From Brucella rhizosphaerae (GTDB lineage Bacteria; Pseudomonadota; Alphaproteobacteria; Rhizobiales; Rhizobiaceae): a DNA stretch of 64,000 nt. Below the pieces are notes generated by a model. That model was not told where the DNA came from and did no database searches. It saw only the letters and a program-made list of their open reading frames with translations. Shown here piece after piece: positions 55,232 to 64,000 of the stretch. Numbering within the stretch: position 1 is the first letter of the stretch; each line of letters opens with the position of its first letter. The position numbers and the translations under genes were made by a program. The stretch spans positions 372,001 to 436,000 of the forward strand of contig NZ_NNRK01000026.1 in the NCBI RefSeq assembly GCF_002252475.1, written 5' to 3'.

Positions 55232-57801
55232 TGTCGCGACAGACGGACAATAATTATCCGAAACCGCTCGTCATGCCGAAGCGTGGCTCAAGCTCAGCTT
55301 TGAGGCTCCTGATTATCGGCGTCGTGCTGACAGTTGCAGCCCTTGTCTATTTTGTGTTTCGCGACCGGCTTGGCGATGGTTTCGCAATCGTCTTGATGGG
55401 CATCCTGTCCATGATCGGCGTTTTCTATCTTTTCGGAGCTGCCACGGGCCTGATCCAGTTCAGCCAGCGCCACGGCGGGCAGGATCTGGCTCATACCTTC
55501 ATGGATACACTGCCGGAAGGAACCGTGATTTCGGATTCTCGCGGCCAGATTGTTTATGCCAATAATTCCTATGCCGGGATGACCGGCGTTGCCACTGCCG
55601 ATGGTGTGCGCTCGCTTGACAATATCCTCACGAACGAACCCGCTGCCTCTGATGCGATCTATCGTCTGACAAACGCTGTCCGCGATGGCTTGTCGGGGCA
55701 GGAGGAAGTGCGTATTTCCGGCGGTCTTTCACGCGATGGGCATGGCTCGGCCGCGCCGGTCTGGTATCGCATCAAGGCGCGCGCCGTTGATGGCGGACAG
55801 GATTTCAAAGGACAACTCGTCGCTTGGCAGATTGCTGACATTTCCGATGAGCGCGCCGAACAAGAACGCTTCTTTCAGGAACTTCAGGAAGCGATCAACC
55901 ATCTTGATCATGCACCTGCAGGCTTTTTCTCGGCCGATCCGTCAGGCCGCATTATTTATCTTAATGCCACACTCGCCGAATGGCTTGGTGTCGATCTCAC
56001 ACAATTCACACCGGGCTCGCTCACGCTTAATGATATTGTGGCGGGTAGTGGGATGGCTCTCATCAAGGCCGTCAAGGCGGAGCCGGGCACTAGCCGCAAT
56101 ACAGTCATCGATCTCGATCTGATCAAGCGTAATGGCCAAAGCCTGGCTGTTCGCTTCTATCACCGCGTTCAGGCGGCACGCGATGGAACTCGCGGCACAA
56201 GTCGTACAATCGTTCTGGATCGCGCTGAGGGTGAAGATTCATCCGCTGCATTGCGTTCAGCAGAAGTGCGGTTTACGCGGTTCTTCAATTCGGCGCCGAT
56301 GGCCATTGCGGCTGTGGATGCTGAAGGGCATACTTTGCGTACCAATGCGCGCTTCCTTGATATATTCGCGCCAGTAGTCGATCGCGATGCAATCGACAAC
56401 CGCATGAAGCTTGAGAATGTCGTTCACGAACGCGACCGCGAAACCTTCAATAAGGCGCTCGCCGCTGCATTTGCAGGACAGGCCAGCATTTCACCGGTCG
56501 ACACAGTTCTTCCGGGCAATGAAGAGCGCCATATTCGTTTTTATATGAGTGCTGTTACTGATCTGCGTGAAACCAGCGAAGAAGCGGCAATCATTTCTGC
56601 TGTTGAGACCACCGAGCAGAAGGCGCTTGAAAATCAGATGGCGCAGAGCCAGAAGATGCAGGCAGTTGGTCAGCTGGCTGGCGGTATCGCCCATGACTTC
56701 AATAACGTGTTGACCGCAATCATCATGTCGTCGGATTTGTTGCTGAGCAATTACCGTGCTTCTGATCCGTCTTTCCCGGACATCATGAACATCAAGCAGA
56801 ATGCAAATCGTGCGGCTTCGCTCGTTCGACAGCTTCTGGCATTCTCGCGCCGTCAGACACTGCGTCCGGAGGTTCTCGACCTTACCGACGTTCTCGCTGA
56901 TCTGCGCATGCTTCTGGCACGCCTGGTTGGCAAGGATATTGGTCTTAAGATCGAACATGGACGCGATGTCTGGCCTGTTAAGGCCGATCTCGGTCAGTTC
57001 GAACAGGTCGCAGTCAACCTGGCCGTAAACGCCCGTGACGCCATGCCTGAAGGTGGCGAGATCACATTGCGCACGCGCAATGTCAAAGCGTCCGAAGCGG
57101 CGAAGCTCAACTATCGTGACCTGCCTGAAGCCGATTATGTCGTCTTTGAAGTTGCAGACAGCGGCACGGGCATTCCAGCCGATGTGCTGGAGAAAATCTT
57201 CGAACCATTTTTTACCACGAAGGAAGTAGGCAAGGGCACCGGTCTTGGCCTCTCCATGGTCTATGGCATCATCAAGCAGACAGGCGGCTTCATCTATTGC
57301 GATTCCGAAGTCGGCAAAGGCACTACCTTCAAGATCTTCCTCCCACGCCATATAGAAGAAAAGGGCGCAGACAATGCGCCGGTAGCGATCAAAGAGAAGA
57401 AAGTCGAAAAGGCAACAGACCTTTCGGGCTCCGCGACTGTTCTTCTCGTTGAGGATGAAGACGCGGTTCGTATGGGTGGGGTGCGCGCCTTGCAATCGCG
57501 CGGTTATACCGTGCACGAGGCAGCGTCAGGCGTCGAAGCACTTGAGGTTCTCGAAGAGCTGGGCGGTCTGGTTGATATCGTGGTCTCCGACGTTGTCATG
57601 CCTGAAATGGACGGTCCAACGCTTCTGCGCGAATTGCGCAAGACTCATCCAGACATCAAGTTCATCTTCGTGTCCGGCTATGCAGAAGATGCTTTCGCCC
57701 GTAACCTTCCGGCGGATGCCAAGTTTGGCTTCCTGCCAAAACCCTTCTCTCTCAAACAGTTAGCAACTGCTGTTAAAGAAATGCTGGAGAAAGAAGATTG
57801 A
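55231..57801 (+). CDS. cckA: Cell-cycle hybrid histidine kinase CckA
   Basis: CckA phosphorylates, through ChpT, the master regulator CtrA and controls cell-cycle progress in alphaproteobacteria. The 856-residue protein has two N-terminal transmembrane helices (about 22-42 and 50-72), PAS-like domains (about 95-200, 215-330 and 345-455), a HisKA domain with [12 protein letters not shown] (His488), an ATPase domain with [14 protein letters not shown] and [12 protein letters not shown], and a receiver domain with phospho-acceptor Asp787 in [15 protein letters not shown] 55231 is used; GTG 55222 is also open. Domain order and the sequence of the receiver fit CckA rather than a generic hybrid kinase. 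Confidence 0.93.
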   Translation: MSRQTDNNYPKPLVMPKRGSSSALRLLIIGVVLTVAALVYFVFRDRLGDGFAIVLMGILSMIGVFYLFGAATGLIQFSQRHGGQDLAHTFMDTLPEGTVISDSRGQIVYANNSYAGMTGVATADGVRSLDNILTNEPAASDAIYRLTNAVRDGLSGQEEVRISGGLSRDGHGSAAPVWYRIKARAVDGGQDFKGQLVAWQIADISDERAEQERFFQELQEAINHLDHAPAGFFSADPSGRIIYLNATLAEWLGVDLTQFTPGSLTLNDIVAGSGMALIKAVKAEPGTSRNTVIDLDLIKRNGQSLAVRFYHRVQAARDGTRGTSRTIVLDRAEGEDSSAALRSAEVRFTRFFNSAPMAIAAVDAEGHTLRTNARFLDIFAPVVDRDAIDNRMKLENVVHERDRETFNKALAAAFAGQASISPVDTVLPGNEERHIRFYMSAVTDLRETSEEAAIISAVETTEQKALENQMAQSQKMQAVGQLAGGIAHDFNNVLTAIIMSSDLLLSNYRASDPSFPDIMNIKQNANRAASLVRQLLAFSRRQTLRPEVLDLTDVLADLRMLLARLVGKDIGLKIEHGRDVWPVKADLGQFEQVAVNLAVNARDAMPEGGEITLRTRNVKASEAAKLNYRDLPEADYVVFEVADSGTGIPADVLEKIFEPFFTTKEVGKGTGLGLSMVYGIIKQTGGFIYCDSEVGKGTTFKIFLPRHIEEKGADNAPVAIKEKKVEKATDLSGSATVLLVEDEDAVRMGGVRALQSRGYTVHEAASGVEALEVLEELGGLVDIVVSDVVMPEMDGPTLLRELRKTHPDIKFIFVSGYAEDAFARNLPADAKFGFLPKPFSLKQLATAVKEMLEKED

Positions 57802-57837
57802 TGTCTGATCCCACTGAGAAAAACGGTGCGGATAGCG

Positions 57838-59043
57838 ATGCGTGAGCGCTCAGTCGCGATTTTCGGCGGCGGCCCAGCGGGGTTGTTCGCCGCCGAACGC
57901 TTGTCGGCACTTGGGTTACCGGTCACAGTCTACGAGCAGATGCCAACGGTCGGGCGCAAGTTTTTGTTGGCCGGAAAGTCCGGCCTCAACATCTCGCATT
58001 CCGAAGATTTCGCACAATTCGCCCAACGCTATGGTGCAAGCAACAATCTGCTTCTATCGGCTTTAGCACAATTCACACCGCAGAATTTACGCGACTGGGC
58101 GGATGCGCTGGGTGCTGAAACCTTTGTCGGTTCCTCTGGCCGCGTATTCCCAAAAGCGATGAAGGCGTCACCTTTACTGCGTGCATGGTTACGTCAATTG
58201 GAAGCGCAGGGTGTCAAGATATTGACCCGCCACAAATGGATTGGCTTCGCGGCGGGCAAGCCTCTGGTTCAAACGCCAAATGGGATTGAAACTGTATCAT
58301 GTGATGCCGCACTTTTCGCTTTCGGTGGTGGAAGCTGGCCCAAGCTCGGTTCCAATGGCGCATGGTGTGGACTATTCAAGGAGCAGGGCATCGCTATTGC
58401 TCCTTTGCGTCCGGCAAATTGTGGTTTCGATGTCAATTGGAGTGATATCTTTGCCGAACGCTTCGCAGGCGAACCGGTCAAGTCTGTGACGATCACCAGC
58501 GGTGCAGGCGTGACACAAGGCGAGTTTGTGATTACGCGCGGTGGCGTCGAAGGCAGTCTTGTCTATGCACACTCTTCGGCATTGCGCGATGAACTGGAAC
58601 AGAACGGGCAGGCCAGTCTGGTTCTTGATCTGGCGCCGGGTCGGACGGTCGAGCGATTGGCACATGATCTGGAACGACAGGATAAGAAGCTAAGCATAAG
58701 TAATCTATTGCGAAAAGGTGCCGGGTTTACGGGTGTTAAAACAGCACTGGTGCTTGAATTTCAGCGGGAGAAAAACCCGACGAAACTCGCACGCACCATC
58801 AAGTCGCTCGCAGTTCCACTTGTTCGTCCTCGACCAATTGAAGAGGCCATTTCGTCTGCCGGTGGCATAGAATGGAACGAAATCGATGAGCACTATATGC
58901 TCAGGAAACTGCCCGGCATGTTCGTTGCCGGCGAAATGATCGACTGGGAAGCGCCAACCGGCGGTTATCTTTTGACCGCATGTTTCGCGATGGGCTTAGC
59001 GGCAGCGGACGGACTTTATAACTGGCTTCAGAAAAGCGGTTAG
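57838..59043 (+). CDS. TIGR03862 / HI0933 family FAD flavoprotein
   Basis: A 401-residue flavoprotein of the HI0933/BaiN-like family (TIGR03862 branch). It has AIFGGGPAGLFAAERL, VGRKFLLAGKSGLNISHSE (the KsGxGrcN-type motif of the family), CDAALFAFGGGSWPKLGSNG, and MFVAGEMIDWEAPTGGYLLTACFAMG near the end. The reaction is not known for this branch. ATG 57838 lies 36 bases after cckA; a 14-codon frame fills the gap with overlaps at both ends (57801-57845). It is likely co-transcribed with cckA. Confidence 0.87.
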   Translation: MRERSVAIFGGGPAGLFAAERLSALGLPVTVYEQMPTVGRKFLLAGKSGLNISHSEDFAQFAQRYGASNNLLLSALAQFTPQNLRDWADALGAETFVGSSGRVFPKAMKASPLLRAWLRQLEAQGVKILTRHKWIGFAAGKPLVQTPNGIETVSCDAALFAFGGGSWPKLGSNGAWCGLFKEQGIAIAPLRPANCGFDVNWSDIFAERFAGEPVKSVTITSGAGVTQGEFVITRGGVEGSLVYAHSSALRDELEQNGQASLVLDLAPGRTVERLAHDLERQDKKLSISNLLRKGAGFTGVKTALVLEFQREKNPTKLARTIKSLAVPLVRPRPIEEAISSAGGIEWNEIDEHYMLRKLPGMFVAGEMIDWEAPTGGYLLTACFAMGLAAADGLYNWLQKSG

Positions 59044-59075
59044 ATTTCTCAGTCATCCGCGACATGGGAGGGAAT

Positions 59076-60398
59076 ATGAAACGCTTTTTGAAAGTTACCG
59101 GTTCCATTGTCCTGTTAGCCACCCTTGGCATCGTTTTATGGCTGGGTTTCAGACCTCCTGAGCTTCTTAAAGTCGGCACCGGCTATGCCGCCAAAATTGT
59201 CTGCTCCAATGTCTTTCTGGCAAATCGAGATGCACAGGCAGTGCTTGCCGATGATGTACAGGCACCGGGGCATCCACTGCTGAAATATCTCAACGTTTCA
59301 GTGAATGATGCAGATCAGAGTGTTACCGCACATATCTTTGGCTTCTTTGCGCCGAGCAAAGCTGTTTATCGACCGGGGCTGGGCTGCGCCAATGTCCATG
59401 ATGAAGATTTGCGTCCCAATTTGCAGATACCAGCGGATGCTGTAGCAGCTGTATCGGACATAGCCATCAACCCGGCAATCCAGAACATCGTAGAAAATCT
59501 GGCACTAGCGGGACCTGGAATGCGGGCAATCGCTGTTCTCAAGGACGGTAAAATTATTGCAGAAACCTATGGCGAGGGCTTTGATGCCAGCACGCCTTTG
59601 CTCGGCTGGTCCATGACGAAATCGGTTATGGCAACGTTGATCGGCATGCGTATCGCCGAAGGCCGCATGGATTTGAAGCGTGACCATTTATTGCCGGAAT
59701 GGAACAATGACGACCGTGCCAGGATCACGCTCGCAGACCTGATGGCCATGGAAAGTGGTCTTAAGTTCGATGAGGACTATGGCAATGTAACTGACGTTAC
59801 GCGCATGCTTTTTCTCGAAAACAATATGACAGAATTTGCCGCTTCTCTGCCGCTTGAAGCGCAGCCCGGCGCAAAATTCAACTATTCGAGCGGCACGGCT
59901 AACATCTTGTCAAAGCTCTATATGGACAGTTTCGACAGTCGTGACGAGGCATTCTCTTATGCGCAGAAAGCACTCTTCGAGCCGTTGGGCATCGCGAGCG
60001 CAACATTGGAGCCCGATGCCAGCGGCATCTTTGTTGGCTCCTCCTATCTCTATGCAAATGCACGTGACTGGCTTTATCTTGCACGATTCCTTCTCGACAA
60101 TGGAAGAACAGGCGACAAACAGCTTTTGCCAGACGACTTTGTAAATTTCATGCGGCAACCATCCAAAGCTTCACAAGGGCGCTACGGATCGGCGCAAGTA
60201 TGGCTGCAAAGTGCAGGGGTGCTTGTCGGCACAGAAGGCATCCCGTCTGATGCCTTCTGGATATCTGGGCACGATGGGCAAAGCATTCTTATCGTTCCAT
60301 CAATGCAGCTGGCCATTGTCCGTCTCGGCCTCACACCTTCACGTACTGGATATAAGGTTCCAGAACTTCAGGCAGCTGTCGCCAAAGCTCTTCAGTGA
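59076..60398 (+). CDS. Serine hydrolase, beta-lactamase (class C-like) family
   Basis: A 440-residue membrane-anchored or secreted hydrolase of the serine beta-lactamase/DD-peptidase fold. The N-terminal hydrophobic segment (about residues 3-24, VTGSIVLLATLGIVLWLGF) is followed by a linker with Cys residues. The catalytic SxxK is GWSMTKSVMATL, the Tyr motif is NYSSGTANIL, and the third motif is GHDGQS in place of KTG, as in many beta-lactamase-like esterases. Substrate is unknown. ATG 59076 has GGGAGGGA directly ahead; ATG 59064 precedes that site. It overlaps the end of the MscS gene by 7 bases. Confidence 0.87.
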   Translation: MKRFLKVTGSIVLLATLGIVLWLGFRPPELLKVGTGYAAKIVCSNVFLANRDAQAVLADDVQAPGHPLLKYLNVSVNDADQSVTAHIFGFFAPSKAVYRPGLGCANVHDEDLRPNLQIPADAVAAVSDIAINPAIQNIVENLALAGPGMRAIAVLKDGKIIAETYGEGFDASTPLLGWSMTKSVMATLIGMRIAEGRMDLKRDHLLPEWNNDDRARITLADLMAMESGLKFDEDYGNVTDVTRMLFLENNMTEFAASLPLEAQPGAKFNYSSGTANILSKLYMDSFDSRDEAFSYAQKALFEPLGIASATLEPDASGIFVGSSYLYANARDWLYLARFLLDNGRTGDKQLLPDDFVNFMRQPSKASQGRYGSAQVWLQSAGVLVGTEGIPSDAFWISGHDGQSILIVPSMQLAIVRLGLTPSRTGYKVPELQAAVAKALQ

Positions 60399-61624
60399 TC
60401 TGACTTCAGATCAACCAGATTGAGCTTGCGAAAATCTCCGCCGCTCGGATTCTGGAACGGATTAAGACCGAATTCCGGCATGACCGCATAAAGGTGATCG
60501 AAAATATCTGACTGGATTTGCTCGTAAGAAGCCCAAGCTGTCGTATTGGTGAAGCAGTAGATTTCTAGCGGCAAGCCATCCGGCGTTGGGTCCATCTGGC
60601 GCACAATCAAAGTCATCCCTTTATGAATGCCGGGATGATTGCGCAGATAGATTTCAACGTAAGCACGGAATGTGCCGATATTGGTAAAGCGGCGGGTGTT
60701 AACAGGGTTCTTTGCCTTGTCGCCAAGCTTTGCATTCCAATCGGCGATTTCCTTTTCTTTCTTCGATAGATACTCGGTAAGCTGATTAATCGAAGCTAGA
60801 CTATGACGCTCATCTTCAGTCAAAAATCGGATTGTAGCCTGATCAATGAACAGTGCACGCTTGATGCGCCGTCCGCCCGACTGCTGCATTCCGCGATAAT
60901 TTTTCATTGGTTCAGTGATGAGCTTACGGATCGGAATGGTCGTAATGGTCTTGTCGAAATTCTGTACCTTCACCGTATAAAGCGCGATCTCAACCACATC
61001 ACCATTGGCGTCGAGATTTTTCATCTCGATCCAGTCGCCGACACGCACCATATTGGAGGAGGCGATTTGCATACTGGCTACCAGCGACAACAGCGTATCC
61101 TGGAAAACCAGAATAAGTACTGCAGCCATGGCACCCACACCCGAGAGAAGAATGATCGGTGAGCGATCCAACAGCGTGGCGATGATGAGCACAACTGCCA
61201 CGATATAGATGGCAAGCTTGCTGACCTGAACATAGCCCTTGATCGGGCGATCTTTCGCTTCTTCACGACGACTATAGAGCGTGTCCACGACGCTTAATAC
61301 CGCACTGACCGTGAATGCGAGGGTCAGAATAATGAATGCCGTTGCAACATTGCTGATTATTGTCAGTGCTGTTTGCGGCAACCCTGGCACAGCGGCAATA
61401 CCAGACGAAATAATCAATGCCGGAACAATATTTGCCAGATGGCCAACAACACCGTGCTGCTTCAGTTCCTCATCCTGGCCAAATGCAGTTCTTTGCACGA
61501 CCCGGTCCAGAACTTTCAGTAAAATCGCTTTGATTAGAAAATTGGCGACAAATGCTGCGAGAAAAAGACCGCCAAGTGTTGCAACCGTTTGCGCCCAGGG
61601 ATGGGCAGTAAAGAATTCCGACAA
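60392..61624 (-). CDS. Mechanosensitive ion channel family protein (MscS/YbdG-like)
   Basis: A 410-residue inner-membrane channel protein. About five hydrophobic helices are found in residues 10-190; the pore-lining region is GVGAMAAVLILVFQDTLLSLVASMQIASSNMVRVGDWIEM, which joins the MscS beta domain with VEIALYTVKVQNFDKTITTIP. The insertion with LITEPMKNYRGMQQSGGRRIKRAL is typical of the YbdG/long MscS branch rather than the short MscS (286 residues). It should release solutes on osmotic down-shock. It converges on the serine hydrolase gene. Confidence 0.9.
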   Translation of the reverse strand: MSEFFTAHPWAQTVATLGGLFLAAFVANFLIKAILLKVLDRVVQRTAFGQDEELKQHGVVGHLANIVPALIISSGIAAVPGLPQTALTIISNVATAFIILTLAFTVSAVLSVVDTLYSRREEAKDRPIKGYVQVSKLAIYIVAVVLIIATLLDRSPIILLSGVGAMAAVLILVFQDTLLSLVASMQIASSNMVRVGDWIEMKNLDANGDVVEIALYTVKVQNFDKTITTIPIRKLITEPMKNYRGMQQSGGRRIKRALFIDQATIRFLTEDERHSLASINQLTEYLSKKEKEIADWNAKLGDKAKNPVNTRRFTNIGTFRAYVEIYLRNHPGIHKGMTLIVRQMDPTPDGLPLEIYCFTNTTAWASYEQIQSDIFDHLYAVMPEFGLNPFQNPSGGDFRKLNLVDLKSDH

Positions 61625-61736
61625 TAGATTTTCCCAATTGGTTTGGCCCCGATGAATGGCCAGAATGATTTGGTGAATGTGCGACAGTGGTACGTGTATG
61701 AACTGTTGAAATCAACCGTTGGGCGTTATTTCAAAC

Positions 61737-61762
61737 AAAAGCCCCGGCCGAAAGGCCGGGAC
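61737..61762 (-). terminator. Intrinsic terminator (leftward)
   Basis: CCCGGCC-GAAA-GGCCGGG stem with a stable tetraloop; on the leftward strand it is followed by GCTTTTGTTTG. It closes the PRC-barrel gene. Confidence 0.85.
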
Positions 61763-61794
61763 TTCTACCCATACAGGAACACAGCGATTTGAAA

Positions 61795-62376
61795 TTACTG
61801 CGCAGGAGCGGGTGTTGCCGGAGCAGGATCAGCCGCCGGCGCATCCATCGCAGGAGCGTCTGTCTTGCCCGTTGCAGCTTTGTCCGCCACACCATCAGCA
61901 AAGAGTGCAGAGCGATCAAAAGTCGGTGCCTCGGTTAGCTGCTCTTTCGTGGCCTTTATAACCAACCACTTTTTGCCATCGCTTCGCGTTGCGAGCTGCA
62001 ACTGATCAGGACTAACGGCGACATCTTTCTCGCCCACACCCAGGAAGCCACCAACACCAATTATAGCTGCCTGAATTTCACCTTCAGGACTGGCAATCAG
62101 ATCATTGAGCTTACCCACGGAAGCAGCATCAGTCGCGTCACTTTCATAGACGGTCTGACCGATAAAGCTCGATACAAGAATCTGTCCATCCATCGCCTCG
62201 ACAAACCCAACCTTATCGGCATCTTCAGAAGGCGGGCTGCCAAACATGTTCTGGGATGAAACCGGAAGCTCGGCTGCTGGCGCTGCTTCGGTCGGTGCCG
62301 GAGTTGCAGTCTGTGCAAAAGCTGATCCACCGATAAACAGTGCACACGTCGTTGTCAGAAGTGTTGTTCTAAGCAT
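61795..62376 (-). CDS. Secreted PRC-barrel domain protein
   Basis: A 193-residue secreted protein: signal peptide MLRTTLLTTTCALFIGGSAFA, an Ala/Pro/Thr linker, then a PRC-barrel-like domain (about 60-140) with SFIGQTVYESDATDAASVGKLNDLIASPEGEIQAAIIGVGGFLGVGEKDVAVS, the standard pattern of periplasmic PRC-barrel proteins in rhizobia. The tail is again Ala/Pro-rich. ATG 62376 has GGAG six bases ahead; the ATG at 62382 directly abuts that site. Role unknown, often related to envelope or stress. Confidence 0.87.
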   Translation of the reverse strand: MLRTTLLTTTCALFIGGSAFAQTATPAPTEAAPAAELPVSSQNMFGSPPSEDADKVGFVEAMDGQILVSSFIGQTVYESDATDAASVGKLNDLIASPEGEIQAAIIGVGGFLGVGEKDVAVSPDQLQLATRSDGKKWLVIKATKEQLTEAPTFDRSALFADGVADKAATGKTDAPAMDAPAADPAPATPAPAQ

Positions 62377-62615
62377 AACCATCTCCTTTATACGCTCGGT
62401 TGCATTAAATAAACGTAGAGATGTGAATTGCGTTCCAATTTTTTATGGATTTATTGAGAAATAATTTTCATCCTTTAAAATATTACCCAGATAAGTTTTC
62501 AGTATAGAAACAAGACATGCCAGAAATATCCTGGCATATTTTTATACTTATAGAAACTATGGATGAATTTATAAGATGGTTTGGATATAGCCGTCACGAT
62601 GAGAGTAAGACGCCA

Positions 62616-63104
62616 TTATTCGGCGGCAATCGCCAGTCGCGAACCGTCGAAATCCAGAAGAATGCGTTTGAGATCCATTTCATCAACGCGTTCAGCCGCC
62701 TCACGCGGGCAAACCCACTCGCAAACACGCTGATCGCGTTCCGGCCAATCCCTGGCACGTTCGATAAAATGCAGCGCGTAGACCGCAACCGTAAACTGGT
62801 TGATGCATTCCGGCGGAAGATCATTCTTACAATAGTCGAAGCTTCCAATTGGCTGAGGCGAAATATCGCCACGCACGCCAGCTTCTTCATAAGCCTCACG
62901 AGCTGCCGTCTCTGCAAGTGTGCGGCCAACTTGTGGCCAGCCCTTAGGAATCACCCAACGACCGGTTCCGCGGCTGGTAATAACCAGAACCTGCAACTCA
63001 TGCGCTTCGTAGCGATACACAAGTGCCGCAACTTGTTGCAAGCGACCGGAAGGCGTCAGAATACGCTTCTCCGTTGCAACAAATTTTTTAGCCTGTGTTT
63101 TCAC
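62616..63104 (-). CDS. Nudix hydrolase, DIPP-like
   Basis: A Nudix hydrolase of about 162 residues, related to diadenosine and diphosphoinositol polyphosphate hydrolases. The Nudix box is GWPQVGRTLAETAAREAYEEAGV: the REAYEEAGV part is intact, while the first Glu position is Arg, as in relatives with KGWP motifs. RWVIPKGWP is typical of this branch. GTG 63104 is chosen because GGTGGGA lies ahead of it; a TTG at 63158 gives 18 more residues. Substrate uncertain. Confidence 0.87.
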   Translation of the reverse strand: MKTQAKKFVATEKRILTPSGRLQQVAALVYRYEAHELQVLVITSRGTGRWVIPKGWPQVGRTLAETAAREAYEEAGVRGDISPQPIGSFDYCKNDLPPECINQFTVAVYALHFIERARDWPERDQRVCEWVCPREAAERVDEMDLKRILLDFDGSRLAIAAE

Positions 63105-63301
63105 TGCGAAAGTCCCACCATTTTCCAAACAGAATGGATTGATTCGCCAAAATGACAATGAATTTGTTCAACAACGCCAAATAATAAAAAGCTGAAAACG
63201 CTTTTATTTTTAAGGGCTTGCTGAAATTAACGGTCGCGCAGTTTCAAATCAGTACCTTGCAATCCGCCTCCATCTAGTTTCGGCAGACTTTCAATATAGT
63301 G

Positions 63302-63329
63302 TGATTGCGGCAGTTTTACCACCGCAATC
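63302..63329. terminator. Hairpin downstream of gpt, possible terminator
   Basis: GATTGCGG / CCGCAATC form an 8-bp stem with a 12-base loop about 20 bases after the gpt stop on the leftward strand. A clear T-run is missing. Confidence 0.4.
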
Positions 63330-63348
63330 TGCTTTCATTTATTTTCGT

Positions 63349-63846
63349 TTAGCCGCGTTTTCCGCCAGCAATAGGTTCCTGATAGGTAAAGCCCATATCC
63401 CATGGGAAATAAATCCAGGTGTCCTGCGAAACTTCAGTCACAAAAGTATCAACAAGCGGACGGCCCTTTGGCTTCGCGTAAACCGTGGCAAAATGAGCCT
63501 TTGGCATCATTTCGCGAACGATAGCGGCCGTTTTGCCTGTGTCGGTCAGATCATCGACAACAATCACGCCTTCGCCGCCGTTTTCGAGAAGCGGCGCACC
63601 GATGCCCTTAAGGACTTCCATATCACCTTGCGACGTGTAGTCGTGGTAGGATGCAATGCAGACCGTTTCGATCAGACGAATGCCAAGCTCCCGGCAAACA
63701 ATAGCAGCTGGGACCAATCCACCGCGTGTGATCGCGACAATGGCACGCCATTCGCGGTCCATATCGGCAATACGCCAGGCGAGGGCGCGGGCATCACGGT
63801 GGAACTGATCCCAGGAAACGGGAAAGGCTTTATCGGGCAACGACAT
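63349..63846 (-). CDS. gpt: Xanthine phosphoribosyltransferase
   Basis: Purine salvage enzyme that makes XMP and GMP from xanthine and guanine with PRPP. The 165-residue protein has the PRPP-binding [14 protein letters not shown], the [15 protein letters not shown] loop of type I phosphoribosyltransferases, and IYFPWDMGF near the end, which contacts the base. [26 protein letters not shown] matches the start of alphaproteobacterial Gpt; the frame is open to 63879. The remaining 120 bases to the window end show no gene. Confidence 0.92.
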   Translation of the reverse strand: MSLPDKAFPVSWDQFHRDARALAWRIADMDREWRAIVAITRGGLVPAAIVCRELGIRLIETVCIASYHDYTSQGDMEVLKGIGAPLLENGGEGVIVVDDLTDTGKTAAIVREMMPKAHFATVYAKPKGRPLVDTFVTEVSQDTWIYFPWDMGFTYQEPIAGGKRG

Positions 63847-64000
63847 TGAAACGCTCCATGGAAAATCCGGGGGTTTCACTCCGGACCTGTCAAACCAAAA
63901 ATGCGCGATGACAATTGCCAGTCGCGCTGAACTGTCTGGATCTGCAGCTTTCCTTCATGCGCGCACAGCACCCTAAATGCATGCAGCACAGATATAGAAA

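Noticed and set aside
63880-64000. Right edge of the window
   Set aside because: About 120 bases upstream of gpt with no supported feature.

Overview
The window looks like a chromosomal segment of an alphaproteobacterium of the Brucella/Ochrobactrum group (Brucellaceae, Hyphomicrobiales). This is inferred from recognisable family members: an NdvA/Cgt-type cyclic glucan exporter, a CckA hybrid kinase, a very large growth-pole-ring-like coiled-coil protein, a class II DAHP synthase, a malic enzyme fused to a phosphotransacetylase-like domain, and a single-cysteine DksA. Short palindromic intergenic repeats of the kind common in this order are also present. The DNA appears moderately GC-rich; I did not compute composition. 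I see no tRNA, rRNA, CRISPR array, prophage or insertion sequence. Almost everything is core housekeeping DNA.

Layout. 1-8.5 kb: the end of a lipid kinase gene, a 25-residue membrane peptide, then a rightward run of rlpA, a DD-carboxypeptidase-like gene, tmk, holB, metG, a TatD nuclease and a PhnP-like metallo-hydrolase. 8.5-14.1 kb: ndvA (leftward), then a rightward run of rluC, an EamA transporter, a HAD phosphatase and an ATP12 chaperone. 14.2-16.1 kb: the nitrogen module glnB-glnA (leftward) behind a good sigma-54 promoter. 16.4-27.2 kb: NAD(P)HX repair, gph, rpiA, a DUF2059 protein, gor, class II DAHP synthase, dgkA, nadE and gltX. 27-32 kb: a lipoprotein, maeB, and a divergent citrate-synthase-like gene. 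32-38.7 kb: an LpxH-like/GT4 pair, a dipeptide epimerase, and an Mla/MCE lipid-transport cassette (permease with STAS domain, ATPase, MCE protein, lipoprotein). 39-44.1 kb: one 1695-codon gene for a membrane-anchored coiled-coil protein with 62-residue internal repeats.

44.8-64 kb: a [2Fe-2S] ferredoxin beside a strikingly shortened ferredoxin-reductase-like flavoprotein, a DUF922 protein, folP-folB-folK, the YcjX/YcjF-type pair, a SixA-type phosphatase, dksA, a FliO-domain protein, cckA, a TIGR03862-type flavoprotein, a serine hydrolase, an MscS channel, a PRC-barrel protein, a Nudix hydrolase and gpt.

The most unusual points are the compact flavoprotein lacking an NADPH domain next to a ferredoxin, the 62-residue repeats in the pole-ring-like protein, a pair of ungapped 112-bp structured intergenic repeats, other palindromic repeats (one carries the stop codons of two converging genes), a small ORF ending in a TGATG junction at cckA, and a DD-carboxypeptidase homologue with two of its three active-site motifs altered. 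I found no obviously new multi-gene system.
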